DNA from: Mycobacterium sp. Root265
GTDB lineage: Bacteria > Actinomycetota > Actinomycetes > Mycobacteriales > Mycobacteriaceae
Length of the DNA stretch: 64,000 nt
Assembly (NCBI RefSeq): GCF_001428895.1
Contig: NZ_LMJA01000007.1
Location: forward strand, 1-64,000
Reading direction: 5' to 3'
The notes below the pieces were generated by a model, which ran no database searches, had not been told where the DNA came from, and saw only the letters and a program-made list of their open reading frames with translations. The first letter of the stretch is position 1, and the number at the start of each line of letters is the position of its first letter. This document shows positions 25,010 to 34,333 of this stretch, one piece after another. The translations under genes and the position numbers were made by a program.

Positions 25010-25834
25010 GTGACGCGAGTATTAGCGGTCGCCAATCAAAAGGGTGGGGTCGCCAAGACGACGACGGTGGCGTCGATCGGTGCGGCGATGGCGGAAAAGG
25101 GCCGGCGGGTACTGCTCGTCGATCTCGATCCGCAGGGTTCCCTGACGTTTTCGCTTGGCCACGACCCGGACACACTTGCGGTGTCGATCCACGAAGTGCT
25201 GCTCGGCGACGTCGAACCGGACACGGCGCTCGTCGAGACGCCCGAGGGCATGACGCTGTTGCCGGCCAATATCGACCTGGCCGGCGCGGAGGCGATGCTG
25301 CTGATGCGGGCCGGGCGCGAGTATGCGCTCAAGCGCGCGCTGTCGAAGCTTGGCGTCGGAGCCGCGGGAGCGGCGACATCGGACGAGGCTTTCGACGTGG
25401 TGGTGATCGACTGCCCGCCGTCGCTGGGTGTACTGACGCTCAATGGCCTGACCGCCGCCGACGAGGTGATCGTGCCGCTGCAGTGCGAGACGCTGGCGCA
25501 TCGCGGTGTCGGGCAGTTCCTGCGGACCGTGAACGACGTCCAGCAGATCACCAACCCCGATCTCAAGATGCTCGGTGCACTGCCCACCCTCTACGACGCG
25601 CGCACCACGCACAGCCGCGACGTGCTGTTCGACGTGGCCGATCGTTATCAGCTGCCGGTGCTCGCGCCGCCGATTCCGCGCACCGTGCGGTTCGCCGAGG
25701 CCAGCGCCTCCGGATCGTCGGTGCTGGCGGGCCGCAAGAACAAGGGCGCGGTCGCCTATCGGGAACTGGCCGAGTCGCTGCTCAAGCACTGGAAATCCGG
25801 CAAGGCGCTGGCGACTTTCACTCCGGAGGTCTAG
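25010..25834 (+). CDS. ParA/Soj-type ATPase (Rv3213c-like)
   Basis: A 274-residue deviant-Walker-A ATPase. The N-terminus TRVLAVANQKGGVAKTTT has the ParA signature KGGxxKTT, with switch I/II segments LLVDLDPQGSLTF and VVVIDCPPSLGVLTLNGL. It lacks an N-terminal DNA-binding extension and has no ParB partner adjacent, so it is an orphan ParA-like ATPase distinct from chromosomal ParA at the origin. Rv3213c-type proteins have been connected with cell-cycle or antibiotic-tolerance phenotypes, but a mechanism is not clear. GTG at 25010 is selected to begin right at the conserved region. Confidence 0.88.
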   Translation: MTRVLAVANQKGGVAKTTTVASIGAAMAEKGRRVLLVDLDPQGSLTFSLGHDPDTLAVSIHEVLLGDVEPDTALVETPEGMTLLPANIDLAGAEAMLLMRAGREYALKRALSKLGVGAAGAATSDEAFDVVVIDCPPSLGVLTLNGLTAADEVIVPLQCETLAHRGVGQFLRTVNDVQQITNPDLKMLGALPTLYDARTTHSRDVLFDVADRYQLPVLAPPIPRTVRFAEASASGSSVLAGRKNKGAVAYRELAESLLKHWKSGKALATFTPEV

Positions 25835-25838
25835 GAGT

Positions 25839-27056
25839 TCAGGGTGATCCCAGCGCGACCACGGTGTCTCCGCGCTGTTCGATCAGCGTGGAACCGGCCG
25901 CGGCCGGCACGACGGCCGTATCCGCCGGTGGGCGCTCCAGGTCGATATGCCTTACCCCGGTGCCGGTTTCGGCGTTGAACACGTCGTAGCCGTCGGTGAC
26001 CGGGATCAGCAGTTCGCCGGCCATCATGGTGCCCGGGCCGGTCGGCGCACCGCCCGGTGCGGGCGCGACGGTGTACTTGTAGCGCAGCCCTGCCGCTTCG
26101 AAGACCAGCACCGAATCGCCGGTCCACCAGGTGATCAGGTCACCGGCCCGCGACATCGTGGCCGCCGCCGACGGCGCCCGGTCCAGCAGTGTGCTGGCGG
26201 TGACCGTACCGGTGTCGTCGACGATGTTGACCACCGGCTTCGGCGTCGGAAGGTACACCGCGGTGGTGGTGTCCGAGACCGCGATCACCCGGGCGTCGGC
26301 ATCGGATGACACACCGGGCTGCTGCTCGTATTTGACCTCGGGGGTGTCTTCTTCGTCGGACGGGCGCAGCAGGGTCAGGCGCATCTCGGTCTGTTCCGGG
26401 CAGGACTCGAGCACCGACACCGCGGCCGAACTTGCCGCCGCCGACACCAGCCGGCACAGCGGTGACTGCGGCACATCGGGTTTCACGCGGGCGTCGAGGG
26501 TGCCCCAACCGAGCATGCGGACCATGTCCGAGCGCCACAGTTCCAGGCGGCTGTCGCCGGCCGAGAGCACCGTGCTGCCGTCCGAGGACAACTGCACCTC
26601 ACGATCGGCGTAGGCGGTGCGAGCCGGGCCGCGCTTGCCGGTCCCGGCGTCGATGGTGCTTGCCTGCCCGCAGCCCCGTGCATCCGGGTAGACCGCCACG
26701 GCGTACTGGTACACCGAGGTCACCCCGCACAGCTCGAGATCGCGGGCATAGCGCCACAATTCGTTGCCGGAGACCGGATCACGGCCGATGACGCCGTCTC
26801 CGTCACCGGTCACCAGCGCACCTGCCACCACCAGGGGCATCGTGGTCTTGGCGCTCGGTGCCGACCACAGTTGCCTGAGACTGGTCGGCACCTGGGTCGC
26901 CGGCGTGAGGGTCGGCACCGGCTCGGCGGCCGGCGTGCTGATGGTGGCGCGGGCATCGCTGGTCCACCAGATCAGTGCCGCGGCCACGGCGACGACCAGG
27001 ACGATGGCCGCGGCCGCGATCAGATCGCCGCGCGTGCGGCGTTCCGGTTGAACCAC
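25839..27056 (-). CDS. Membrane-anchored beta-propeller-like protein (Rv3212-like)
   Basis: A 405-residue protein with one N-terminal transmembrane helix (about 12-31), a Pro/Thr-rich linker and a large extracytoplasmic domain. The repeating pattern includes GRDPVSGNELWRYARDLELC and VFNAETGTGV, suggestive of a PQQ-type beta-propeller. Several cysteines (CGVT, ARGCG, SPLCRL, LESCPEQ) could pair outside the membrane. It corresponds to Rv3212, whose function is not established. GTG at 27056 sits immediately after the rhlE stop, with no own ribosome site, so it is translated by coupling with the helicase gene. Confidence 0.75.
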   Translation of the reverse strand: MVQPERRTRGDLIAAAAIVLVVAVAAALIWWTSDARATISTPAAEPVPTLTPATQVPTSLRQLWSAPSAKTTMPLVVAGALVTGDGDGVIGRDPVSGNELWRYARDLELCGVTSVYQYAVAVYPDARGCGQASTIDAGTGKRGPARTAYADREVQLSSDGSTVLSAGDSRLELWRSDMVRMLGWGTLDARVKPDVPQSPLCRLVSAAASSAAVSVLESCPEQTEMRLTLLRPSDEEDTPEVKYEQQPGVSSDADARVIAVSDTTTAVYLPTPKPVVNIVDDTGTVTASTLLDRAPSAAATMSRAGDLITWWTGDSVLVFEAAGLRYKYTVAPAPGGAPTGPGTMMAGELLIPVTDGYDVFNAETGTGVRHIDLERPPADTAVVPAAAGSTLIEQRGDTVVALGSP

Positions 27057-28625
27057 TTAGCCGGCGGCAGGAGTGCTGGTCTTGCGCGGACGACGGCGGC
27101 GGCGGCGCTTGGCCGGCGCGTCGGCACCCTCGGACTCCGAGCCCGCATCATTGGCCGGACCTTCGGTGCCGTCCTGCGGTGCGGGCGCAGCCTCACCCTC
27201 CGGATGGCCGGTCGCGGGCTGGCCGGCGCGGGTGCGCTGCCGGGTGCGGTTGCGGTTGCGGGCCGGGCGTTCGGTGCGCTCGACGCGTTCGGTGCGCTCC
27301 CCTTCGGTGCGGGGCTTGGACTTGCGCGGCGCGGCTGTCAGGGAACCGGTCACGTCGGCCGGGATCTTCAGCTCGGTGTACAGATGCGGTGAGCTGGAAT
27401 AGGTTTCGACGGGATCGGGATTGTTCAGGCCCAGCGCCTTGTCGATCATCGTCCAGCGCGGCAGCTCATCCCAGTCGACGAGGGTGACCGCGATACCGGT
27501 CTTGCCCGCACGCCCGGTCCGGCCGATGCGGTGCACGTAGGCCTGCTCGTCCTCGGGGATCTGGTAGTTGATGACGTGGGTGATGTCGTCGATGTCGATA
27601 CCGCGGGCAGCGACGTCGGTGGCGACCAGCACGTCGACCTCACCGGTGCGGAAAGCCTTGAGCGCCTTCTCGCGTGCGATCTGGCCGAGGTCACCGTGCA
27701 CGGCGCCGACCTTGAAGCCGCGCTCGGCGAGCTCGTCGGCGACCTTCTGCGCGGTGCGCTTGGTGCGGGTGAAGATCATGGTGGCGCCGCGGCCCTCGGC
27801 CTGCAGGATCCGGCCGACCATCTCCACCTTGTCCAGCGCGTGGGCGCGGTAGGCGAACTGCTCGGTGGTGTCGTGGGTCTGCGAGGACTGCGGAGCCTCG
27901 GCCCGGATATGGGTGGGCTGGTTCATGAAGGTGCGCGCCAGCGTGATGATCGGGCCCGGCATGGTCGCCGAGAACAGCATCGACTGCCGGTCATCGGGGG
28001 TCAGCCGCAGGATCCGCTCGATATCGGGCAGGAAGCCCAGATCGAGCATCTCGTCGGCCTCGTCGAGCACCAGCACCGACAGGCTGCCCAGCTGCAGGTG
28101 TCCCTGCTGCGCCAGGTCGAGCAACCGGCCCGGGGTGCCGACGACGACGTCGACGCCCTTGCGCAGCGCCTCGATCTGGGGCTCGTAGGGGCGCCCGCCG
28201 TAGATGGAGGTCACGACGAACTTGCGGTCCGCGTGGCCTTCCACGTCGTCGGCGCGCAGGTACTTGGAGGCCAGCTCCAGGTCGCTGTAGACCTGCAGGC
28301 AGAGCTCGCGGGTGGGCACCACGATGAGGGCGCGCGGGGTGCCGTTGAGCGGGCGGCCACCGTCGGTGGTGATCCGGTGCAGCAGCGGTACGCCGAAGGC
28401 GAGGGTCTTGCCCATACCGGTGCGGGCCTGCCCGATCAGGTCATCGCCGGCCAGCGCGAGCGGCAGGGTCAGCTCCTGGATGGCGAAGGCGTGTTCCTTG
28501 CCGGTCTCGGCGAGGGCCCGGACGATCTCCTCGCGGACGCCCAGCTCGGCGAACGAGATTGCCGGCTTGGTCTCGGGTGCGGTCAGTTCGGGTGTTTCGG
28601 GTGCAGTCAGGTCAGGTGAAGTCAT
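27057..28625 (-). CDS. rhlE: DEAD-box RNA helicase RhlE
   Basis: A 522-residue DEAD-box helicase. Motifs in order: Q motif with Q50 (HAFAIQELTLPLALAG), Walker A ARTGMGKT (67-74), PTREL, TPGRLLDL, DEAD at 188-191, SAT at 219-221, and in the second RecA domain DVAARGIDI and HRIGRTGRAG. The last ~100 residues are a low-complexity Arg/Lys/Glu tail ending in KRRRRRRPRKTS, suited to RNA binding. In mycobacteria RhlE associates with the RNA-degradation machinery. The ATG at 28625 begins ahead of a Thr/Pro/Glu-rich leader; a slightly different start cannot be excluded. Confidence 0.92.
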   Translation of the reverse strand: MTSPDLTAPETPELTAPETKPAISFAELGVREEIVRALAETGKEHAFAIQELTLPLALAGDDLIGQARTGMGKTLAFGVPLLHRITTDGGRPLNGTPRALIVVPTRELCLQVYSDLELASKYLRADDVEGHADRKFVVTSIYGGRPYEPQIEALRKGVDVVVGTPGRLLDLAQQGHLQLGSLSVLVLDEADEMLDLGFLPDIERILRLTPDDRQSMLFSATMPGPIITLARTFMNQPTHIRAEAPQSSQTHDTTEQFAYRAHALDKVEMVGRILQAEGRGATMIFTRTKRTAQKVADELAERGFKVGAVHGDLGQIAREKALKAFRTGEVDVLVATDVAARGIDIDDITHVINYQIPEDEQAYVHRIGRTGRAGKTGIAVTLVDWDELPRWTMIDKALGLNNPDPVETYSSSPHLYTELKIPADVTGSLTAAPRKSKPRTEGERTERVERTERPARNRNRTRQRTRAGQPATGHPEGEAAPAPQDGTEGPANDAGSESEGADAPAKRRRRRRPRKTSTPAAG

Positions 28626-28920
28626 ATTTGTGGTCGGCGTAGCTTTCGCTGCCGTCAGCCTTTCGGTGTCAATCCTCGTCGCGTCCACGCGCGCACGACG
28701 ATGACGAGTAAAAGGCGGGTATACCCAGGTAGACGGGGGATACCGCTCCGTCGGGCCCTGCCAATCGAGGGCGGGCCAAACCACGTGCACGCACATTTCT
28801 CAGGCAGCGGCTGGTCGTAAAAAGTCGCAGATGGAGCTCGAAACGCCACTACCTGACTTCCATGATAGCTGGTCAACCCGCTACCCGAGCGCCAGATGGG
28901 CCGGAGACTAGAGTTGGGCC
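28626..28920. other. Divergent intergenic region between rhlE and the MiaE-like gene
   Basis: These 295 bases hold no convincing gene; the minus-strand frame continuing upstream of rhlE has no protein-like character. The region must contain the rhlE promoter and a leader, but I could not pick out convincing boxes for it. On the plus side TAGAGT (28909-28914) is spaced exactly so that transcription would begin at the ATG at 28921. Confidence 0.5.
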
Positions 28921-29637
28921 ATGATTTCACCGACGCCGCAGACGTCGTCCACGCAGCCTGTCGTCCCCGCCGGCGAGACTCGGACGCCGGGCGTGTCGGT
29001 CGATCAGCCCGGTGTCACCGAACTGTTCGCCCTCCTCGCGTACGGCGAGGTGGCCGCCTTCTACCGGCTGACCGAAGAGGCCCGGATGGCGCCGAATCTG
29101 TCCGGCCGGATCAACATGGCCAGCATGGCCGCCGCCGAGATGCGCCACTACGAAGTGCTGCACGAGGCGTTGGCCGCCCGCGGGGTCGACACGGTGCGGG
29201 CGATGACGAAGTTCGCGCCCGCACTGGAGAACTACCACCGCTTGACCACCCCGAGCACCTGGCTGGAAGCGTTGGTCAAGACCTATATCGGTGATGCGCT
29301 GGCAGCCGATTTCTATCTGCAGATCGCCGACGCGCTGCCGCCAGAGGCCTCCGACGTGGTGCGCTCGGTGCTGGCTGAGACCGGGCACTCGCAGTTCGTG
29401 GTGTCCGAGGTACGGGCCGCGGTCACCGCCAGCGACCGGCAGCGTCACCGACTGGCGCTGTGGTCGCGGCGACTGCTCGGTGAGGCCATCACCCAGGCCC
29501 AGTTCGTGCTCGCCGATCACGACGAACTGGTCGACCTGGTGATCAGCAGCAGCGAGGGGCTCGCCCAGCTCTCGGAGTTCTTCGATCAGCTGCAGCGCAC
29601 CCACACCAGCCGCATGCAGGAACTCGGCCTGGCCTGA
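28921..29637 (+). CDS. Ferritin-like fold protein, MiaE_2 family (Rv3210c-like)
   Basis: A 238-residue helical protein of the ferritin-like MiaE_2 family. Candidate di-iron ligands are Glu in LLAYGEVAAFYRL, the pair in AAAEMRHYEVLHEAL (ExxH), Asp/Glu in YIGDALAADFY and the ExxH of LAETGHSQFV. The relation to the tRNA hydroxylase MiaE is distant and the actual substrate is unknown. The first ~30 residues are a Pro/Thr-rich disordered leader. A -10-like TAGAGT seven bases upstream of the ATG and the absence of a Shine-Dalgarno point to a leaderless transcript. It converges with the next gene 4 bases away. Confidence 0.8.
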   Translation: MISPTPQTSSTQPVVPAGETRTPGVSVDQPGVTELFALLAYGEVAAFYRLTEEARMAPNLSGRINMASMAAAEMRHYEVLHEALAARGVDTVRAMTKFAPALENYHRLTTPSTWLEALVKTYIGDALAADFYLQIADALPPEASDVVRSVLAETGHSQFVVSEVRAAVTASDRQRHRLALWSRRLLGEAITQAQFVLADHDELVDLVISSSEGLAQLSEFFDQLQRTHTSRMQELGLA

Positions 29638-29641
29638 CCGG

Positions 29642-30526
29642 CTACCGGGTGCAGGTCGTGATCATCGTGTTGTTGGCCTGAACCGCCACGGCGGCGCCGC
29701 TGCCGTCGACGATCGAGCAGTTGAGTTGGCCGCCGACGCTGGTCGCCGTCACCGATGTCAGCGACACCCCCGGATCGAGGGTGACGGTCTTCACCCACGG
29801 CAGCGCCACGTTGACGTCGGTCTGCAACGCGCCCTGCTGGTCGGTGTAGATGACGGTGATCAGATCGATCAGCTGCCGGTTGCCGGTCACGTGATAGGTC
29901 ACGGTGCGCGCGGCCAGCGCCGGATCGGCCACCGGCGCCTCGGGGACCACGACGGGTGCCGGAGCGGTCGGGATCGGCTCCGGGACGGGAGCGGCGGTGG
30001 CGCTCGGGGTGACCGTGGTGACGGTCTCGGGCGGTAGCGCCGGGACCGCCGGTGCCGGGGCGGTGGCGCTGGGGGCGACGGTCGCCGAGGGCTGCGCGCT
30101 GGGTTCGGCGTCCGCGGACGTGGTGGCGCCCGCGGAGACGGTGCCGCTGTCGCCGCCACCGAGGATGATGCCGGTGCAGATGACCGCGACCATCAGGATG
30201 ACGCCCGCGACGCCGGCCACCCAGATCCAGCGACGGTCCAGCGGCTCGTGGTAATCGGCCGGGAACTCGTACTCGGTGTAGTCGGTGTCGATCTCGTCGT
30301 CATAGGCGACCTCGTCGTAAGCGGGGTCGTAGGTGTCGTAGTTGGCGTACGTCGCACGCGGGACGCGTCCGTAGCCGGCGCCTCGCCGGGCGGCCCGGCG
30401 GCGCTCACGGTCGCTGCGGTACTCGGTCTGCTGATCGGCTTCCGGGTCGGTCGGTGCGGCTGACTGGTAGCCGTTGCCCGAAGAGCGGTCGCGAGTGCTC
30501 GAATATGGCGCATATTGCCTGCTCAT
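29642..30526 (-). CDS. Membrane protein with MmpS-like extracellular domain (Rv3209-like)
   Basis: A 294-residue bitopic protein. The cytoplasmic N-terminus (about 1-98) is charged and Tyr/Asp-rich. One transmembrane helix runs at about 100-122 (WIWVAGVAGVILMVAVICTG), followed by a ~90-residue Ala/Pro/Thr-rich stalk. The C-terminal ~85 residues resemble the MmpS accessory fold, with TYHVTGNRQLIDLITVIYTD and NVALPWVKTVTL. MmpS proteins assist MmpL lipid exporters, but no mmpL is adjacent, so the partner is unknown. Two cysteines (NCSIVDG, ITTCTR) may form the conserved disulphide. Confidence 0.75.
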   Translation of the reverse strand: MSRQYAPYSSTRDRSSGNGYQSAAPTDPEADQQTEYRSDRERRRAARRGAGYGRVPRATYANYDTYDPAYDEVAYDDEIDTDYTEYEFPADYHEPLDRRWIWVAGVAGVILMVAVICTGIILGGGDSGTVSAGATTSADAEPSAQPSATVAPSATAPAPAVPALPPETVTTVTPSATAAPVPEPIPTAPAPVVVPEAPVADPALAARTVTYHVTGNRQLIDLITVIYTDQQGALQTDVNVALPWVKTVTLDPGVSLTSVTATSVGGQLNCSIVDGSGAAVAVQANNTMITTCTR

Positions 30527-30738
30527 AACCTATTTCCCAGATAGTTTCGGCACGTACTCCACCGATGTTAATGGGACAGATGTGACAGATGATGTTGACG
30601 CGGTCGCGGTCCGGTCACGGTCCGGACTCGGTCTGATCAGGGTGCTTCGCTCACGGCGCAACGACCACGGCGGCGCGATCCGGAGTGCGTCCACTAGCCT
30701 TTGACGAAGCATCGCCAACCAACCGAAAGGCCCGCAGC

Positions 30739-30987
30739 GTGGACATCAAGATCGGGGTCACCGACAGCCCGCGAGAGCTGATCATCAGCACCGCGCAGAC
30801 ACCCGACGAGGTGGAACAAGCGATCGTCAAGTCACTGGGTGACGCGACGGCCGTGCTCGCGCTGACCGACGAGAAGGGGCGCCGCTACCTGGTGCCGTCG
30901 GCGAGGATCGCCTACGTCGAGATCGGAGCGGCCGACAGCCGCAAGGTCGGCTTCGGGGTCGGCGCAGAGGCCATCAAGACCAGCTAG
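30739..30987 (+). CDS. TB9.4-like conserved protein (DUF3107, Rv3208A)
   Basis: An 82-residue conserved actinobacterial protein of the DUF3107 family, starting MDIKIGVTDSPRELIISTAQ and ending VGFGVGAEAIKTS. The M. tuberculosis counterpart TB9.4 is an antigen of unknown biochemical function. GTG at 30739 with GAAAGG eight bases upstream is the start. The mixed alpha/beta pattern, with a short loop DEKGRRYLVPSARIAYVEIG, suggests a small ligand- or RNA-binding fold, but no motif is diagnostic. It converges with a TetR gene across a hairpin. Confidence 0.88.
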   Translation: MDIKIGVTDSPRELIISTAQTPDEVEQAIVKSLGDATAVLALTDEKGRRYLVPSARIAYVEIGAADSRKVGFGVGAEAIKTS

Positions 30988-30998
30988 TGCTCAGCTGG

Positions 30999-31720
<722 letters not shown>

Positions 31721-31827
31721 TCATCGACGGGTGAACCTGCCGATCGACACGACATTACTACCGCACGCTGGGGGAGCGCCCGGTGTCGGTGCCCGTGTCG
31801 GTGGCGCGGCTGTGCCATCCTGGTTCG

Positions 31828-33012
31828 GTGACCTACGACCCGGGGCGTCGCGTCGGCGACCGTGCCCGGGCAGGGCAGGGCAGAAGCGACCCGGGAAACC
31901 GGTTCACCGGGGACTCCGGTGACCGGTACAACGATCAGGGCGCCCGGTACAACGACCAAGGCGTCCGGTACCGCGGCCAGGAGCGCAGCCAGCGCACCGA
32001 CCCGGACCGCGTGCCCGTGCGGCGCGATGACCAGCGTGAGCCGTTGCGGGCCCAGCGCGACCCGCTGGCCGATGATCAGGGTCGCCCCCGGGCCAACCGC
32101 GACGAGCACCAGCAATGGCGCAAGCAGACCTGGCTGGGCCGCTTCGTCTCGACCTACGGCTGGCGGGCCTATGCGCTGCCCATCCTCGCCGTCGTCACCT
32201 GCGTCGTCCTGTACCAAACGGTGACCGGCACCGGCACGGCTCCCACCCCGGTCAACGCCGAGGGACCCGTGCAGGGCCCGCCCACCATCGACGCCCCCAG
32301 CACCGCGATCGTCGGCGCACCGCCGAAAGGGCTGACCGAATTCGACGCCAACCTGCCGACCGGCATCCTGCCCGGCGGCGGCCCGTTCACCCAGGCCGGC
32401 GCGAAGACCTGGCACATCGTGCCGGGCACCTCACCCAAGATCGGTCAGGGCACCGAGAAGACGTTCACCTACACCGTCGAGGTCGAGGACGGTCTGGACA
32501 CCGCATCCTTCGGCGGTGACGAAGGATTCGCCCGGATGGTCAGCGAGACCCTGGCCAACCCGAAGAGCTGGACCCACAACGCCCAGTTCGCGTTCCTGCG
32601 CGTGGACAACGACAGCGAGGGCCCGCCGGATTTCCGGGTGTCGCTGACCTCACCGCTGACCATCCGGGAGGGCTGCGGCTACGACATCCCGCTGGAAGCG
32701 TCCTGCTTCAACCCCGCCTATCTGGGGGACCAGGCCCGGGTGTTCATCAACGAGGCCAGGTGGGTGCGCGGCGCCACCTCGTTCCAGGGTGACATCGGCT
32801 CCTACCGGCAGTACGTGGTCAACCACGAGGTCGGCCATGCCATCGGTTACCGCCAGCACGAGCCGTGCCCGGAGAACGGGGCGCTGGCGCCGATCATGAT
32901 GCAGCAGACGTTCTCGACGAGTAACAACGACGGTGCCCGGTTCGACCCGGACTCGGTCAAGGCCGACAACCTGACGTGCCGTTTCAATCCGTGGCCGTAT
33001 CCCATCGCCTGA
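31828..33012 (+). CDS. Membrane-anchored DUF3152 metalloprotease-like protein (Rv3207c-like)
   Basis: A 394-residue protein. The N-terminal ~105 residues are disordered and highly charged, with repeated RYNDQG units. A transmembrane helix lies at about 119-137 (AYALPILAVVTCVVLYQTV), followed by a Pro/Thr linker and the extracellular DUF3152 domain. That domain contains HEVGH at 333-337 followed by H344, a zinc-protease motif similar to metzincins but with one extra residue before the third histidine. Candidate disulphide cysteines are near GCGYD, ASCFN, EPCPEN and LTCRF. GTG at 31828 is selected; CATCCT at the -10 position suggests leaderless transcription. Substrate unknown. Confidence 0.82.
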   Translation: MTYDPGRRVGDRARAGQGRSDPGNRFTGDSGDRYNDQGARYNDQGVRYRGQERSQRTDPDRVPVRRDDQREPLRAQRDPLADDQGRPRANRDEHQQWRKQTWLGRFVSTYGWRAYALPILAVVTCVVLYQTVTGTGTAPTPVNAEGPVQGPPTIDAPSTAIVGAPPKGLTEFDANLPTGILPGGGPFTQAGAKTWHIVPGTSPKIGQGTEKTFTYTVEVEDGLDTASFGGDEGFARMVSETLANPKSWTHNAQFAFLRVDNDSEGPPDFRVSLTSPLTIREGCGYDIPLEASCFNPAYLGDQARVFINEARWVRGATSFQGDIGSYRQYVVNHEVGHAIGYRQHEPCPENGALAPIMMQQTFSTSNNDGARFDPDSVKADNLTCRFNPWPYPIA

Positions 33013-33034
33013 AACCCTCAGCTCGGCGCACACT

Positions 33035-33061
33035 GGGAACGTAATGCCCTGAATTGCTGTT
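33035..33061 (+). promoter_or_regulatory. Candidate SigH promoter of moeZ
   Basis: GGGAAC (33035-33040), with GGAACG as the -35, is followed after 16 bases by TGTT (33058-33061). This fits the mycobacterial SigH consensus GGAAY-N16-18-(C)GTT. The homologue of moeZ (Rv3206c) has been reported in the SigH regulon, so the site is biologically sensible. It would give a leader of about 50 bases. Confidence 0.55.
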
Positions 33062-33120
33062 GAGTACGTGTGCCTGGTCTGATTGGCCCAGGAAATCGTC
33101 GTCGATTCGAGGAGCACACG

Positions 33121-34296
33121 GTGACGTCGTTGCCACCGCTGGTGGAGCCAGCCGCTGAACTGACCCGCGAAGAGGTCGCCCGCTACAGCCGGCACCTGAT
33201 CATCCCGGACATGGGCGTGGACGGTCAGAAGCGCCTGAAGAACGCCAAGGTGCTGGTCATCGGTGCCGGCGGGCTCGGCTCGCCGACCCTGCTGTACCTG
33301 GCTGCCGCCGGCGTCGGGACCATCGGCATCGTCGAATTCGACGTCGTCGACGAGTCCAACCTGCAGCGCCAGATCATCCACGGCCAGTCCGATATCGGCC
33401 GGTCCAAGGCGCAGAGCGCCCGCGATTCCGTGCTCGAGGTCAACCCGCTGGTCAACGTGGTGCTGCACGAGGTGCGGCTGGAGCCCGAGAACGCCGTCGA
33501 GATCTTCGAGCAGTACGACCTGATCCTGGACGGCACCGACAACTTCGCCACCCGCTACCTGGTCAACGATGCCGCGGTGCTCGCAGGCAAGCCCTACGTC
33601 TGGGGCTCCATTTACCGCTTCGAGGGCCAGGTGTCGGTGTTCTGGGAGGACGCCCCCGACGGGCTCGGCCTGAACTACCGCGACCTCTACCCCGAGCCGC
33701 CGCCGCCGGGAATGGTGCCCTCCTGCGCCGAGGGCGGTGTGCTCGGCATCCTGTGCGCCTCGATCGCGTCGGTGATGGGCACCGAGGCCATCAAGCTGCT
33801 CACCGGCATCGGCGACCCCCTGTTGGGCCGGCTGATGGTCTACGACGCGCTGGACATGACCTACCGGACCATCAAGATCCGCAAGGACCCGTCCACCCCG
33901 AAGATCACCGAACTGATCGACTACGAGGCTTTCTGCGGTGTGGTCTCCGACGAAGCCGCGCAGGCTTCTGCGGGCGCGACCGTGACCCCGAAGGAGCTGC
34001 GTGAGCTGCTCGATTCCGGCAAGCCGGTGGCGCTGATCGACGTCCGCGAACCCGTGGAGTGGGAGATCAACCACATCGAGGGCGCCAAGTTGATCCCCAA
34101 ATCGGTGATCGAGGCCGGCGAAGGCCTGGCGACCGTCCCGCAGGACAAGACCGCGGTGCTCTACTGCAAGACCGGGGTGCGCTCGGCCGAGATGCTCGCC
34201 GTGCTCAAGAAGGCCGGCTTCTCCGATGCCCTGCACCTGCAGGGCGGCATCGTGGCATGGGCGAAACAACTCGAGCCCGACATGGTCATGTACTGA
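33121..34296 (+). CDS. moeZ: Adenylyltransferase/sulfurtransferase MoeZ
   Basis: A 391-residue fusion of an E1-like ThiF/MoeB domain (about 1-275; ATP loop GAGGLG at 48-53, and the catalytic NLQRQ region) with a C-terminal rhodanese domain whose active cysteine is C349 in LYCKTGVRS. It adenylates and sulfurates C-terminal GG carrier proteins such as CysO, MoaD and ThiS-like partners, serving cysteine, molybdopterin and thio-metabolite synthesis. GTG at 33121 follows GAGGAG at 7 bases. A SigH-like promoter upstream fits a role in thiol stress. It would also supply molybdopterin to the molybdenum enzyme encoded at 59 kb. Confidence 0.95.
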   Translation: MTSLPPLVEPAAELTREEVARYSRHLIIPDMGVDGQKRLKNAKVLVIGAGGLGSPTLLYLAAAGVGTIGIVEFDVVDESNLQRQIIHGQSDIGRSKAQSARDSVLEVNPLVNVVLHEVRLEPENAVEIFEQYDLILDGTDNFATRYLVNDAAVLAGKPYVWGSIYRFEGQVSVFWEDAPDGLGLNYRDLYPEPPPPGMVPSCAEGGVLGILCASIASVMGTEAIKLLTGIGDPLLGRLMVYDALDMTYRTIKIRKDPSTPKITELIDYEAFCGVVSDEAAQASAGATVTPKELRELLDSGKPVALIDVREPVEWEINHIEGAKLIPKSVIEAGEGLATVPQDKTAVLYCKTGVRSAEMLAVLKKAGFSDALHLQGGIVAWAKQLEPDMVMY

Positions 34297-34333
34297 CACC
34301 GTGTCGACCGACGCACCGCTTAGGCTGACGTGC

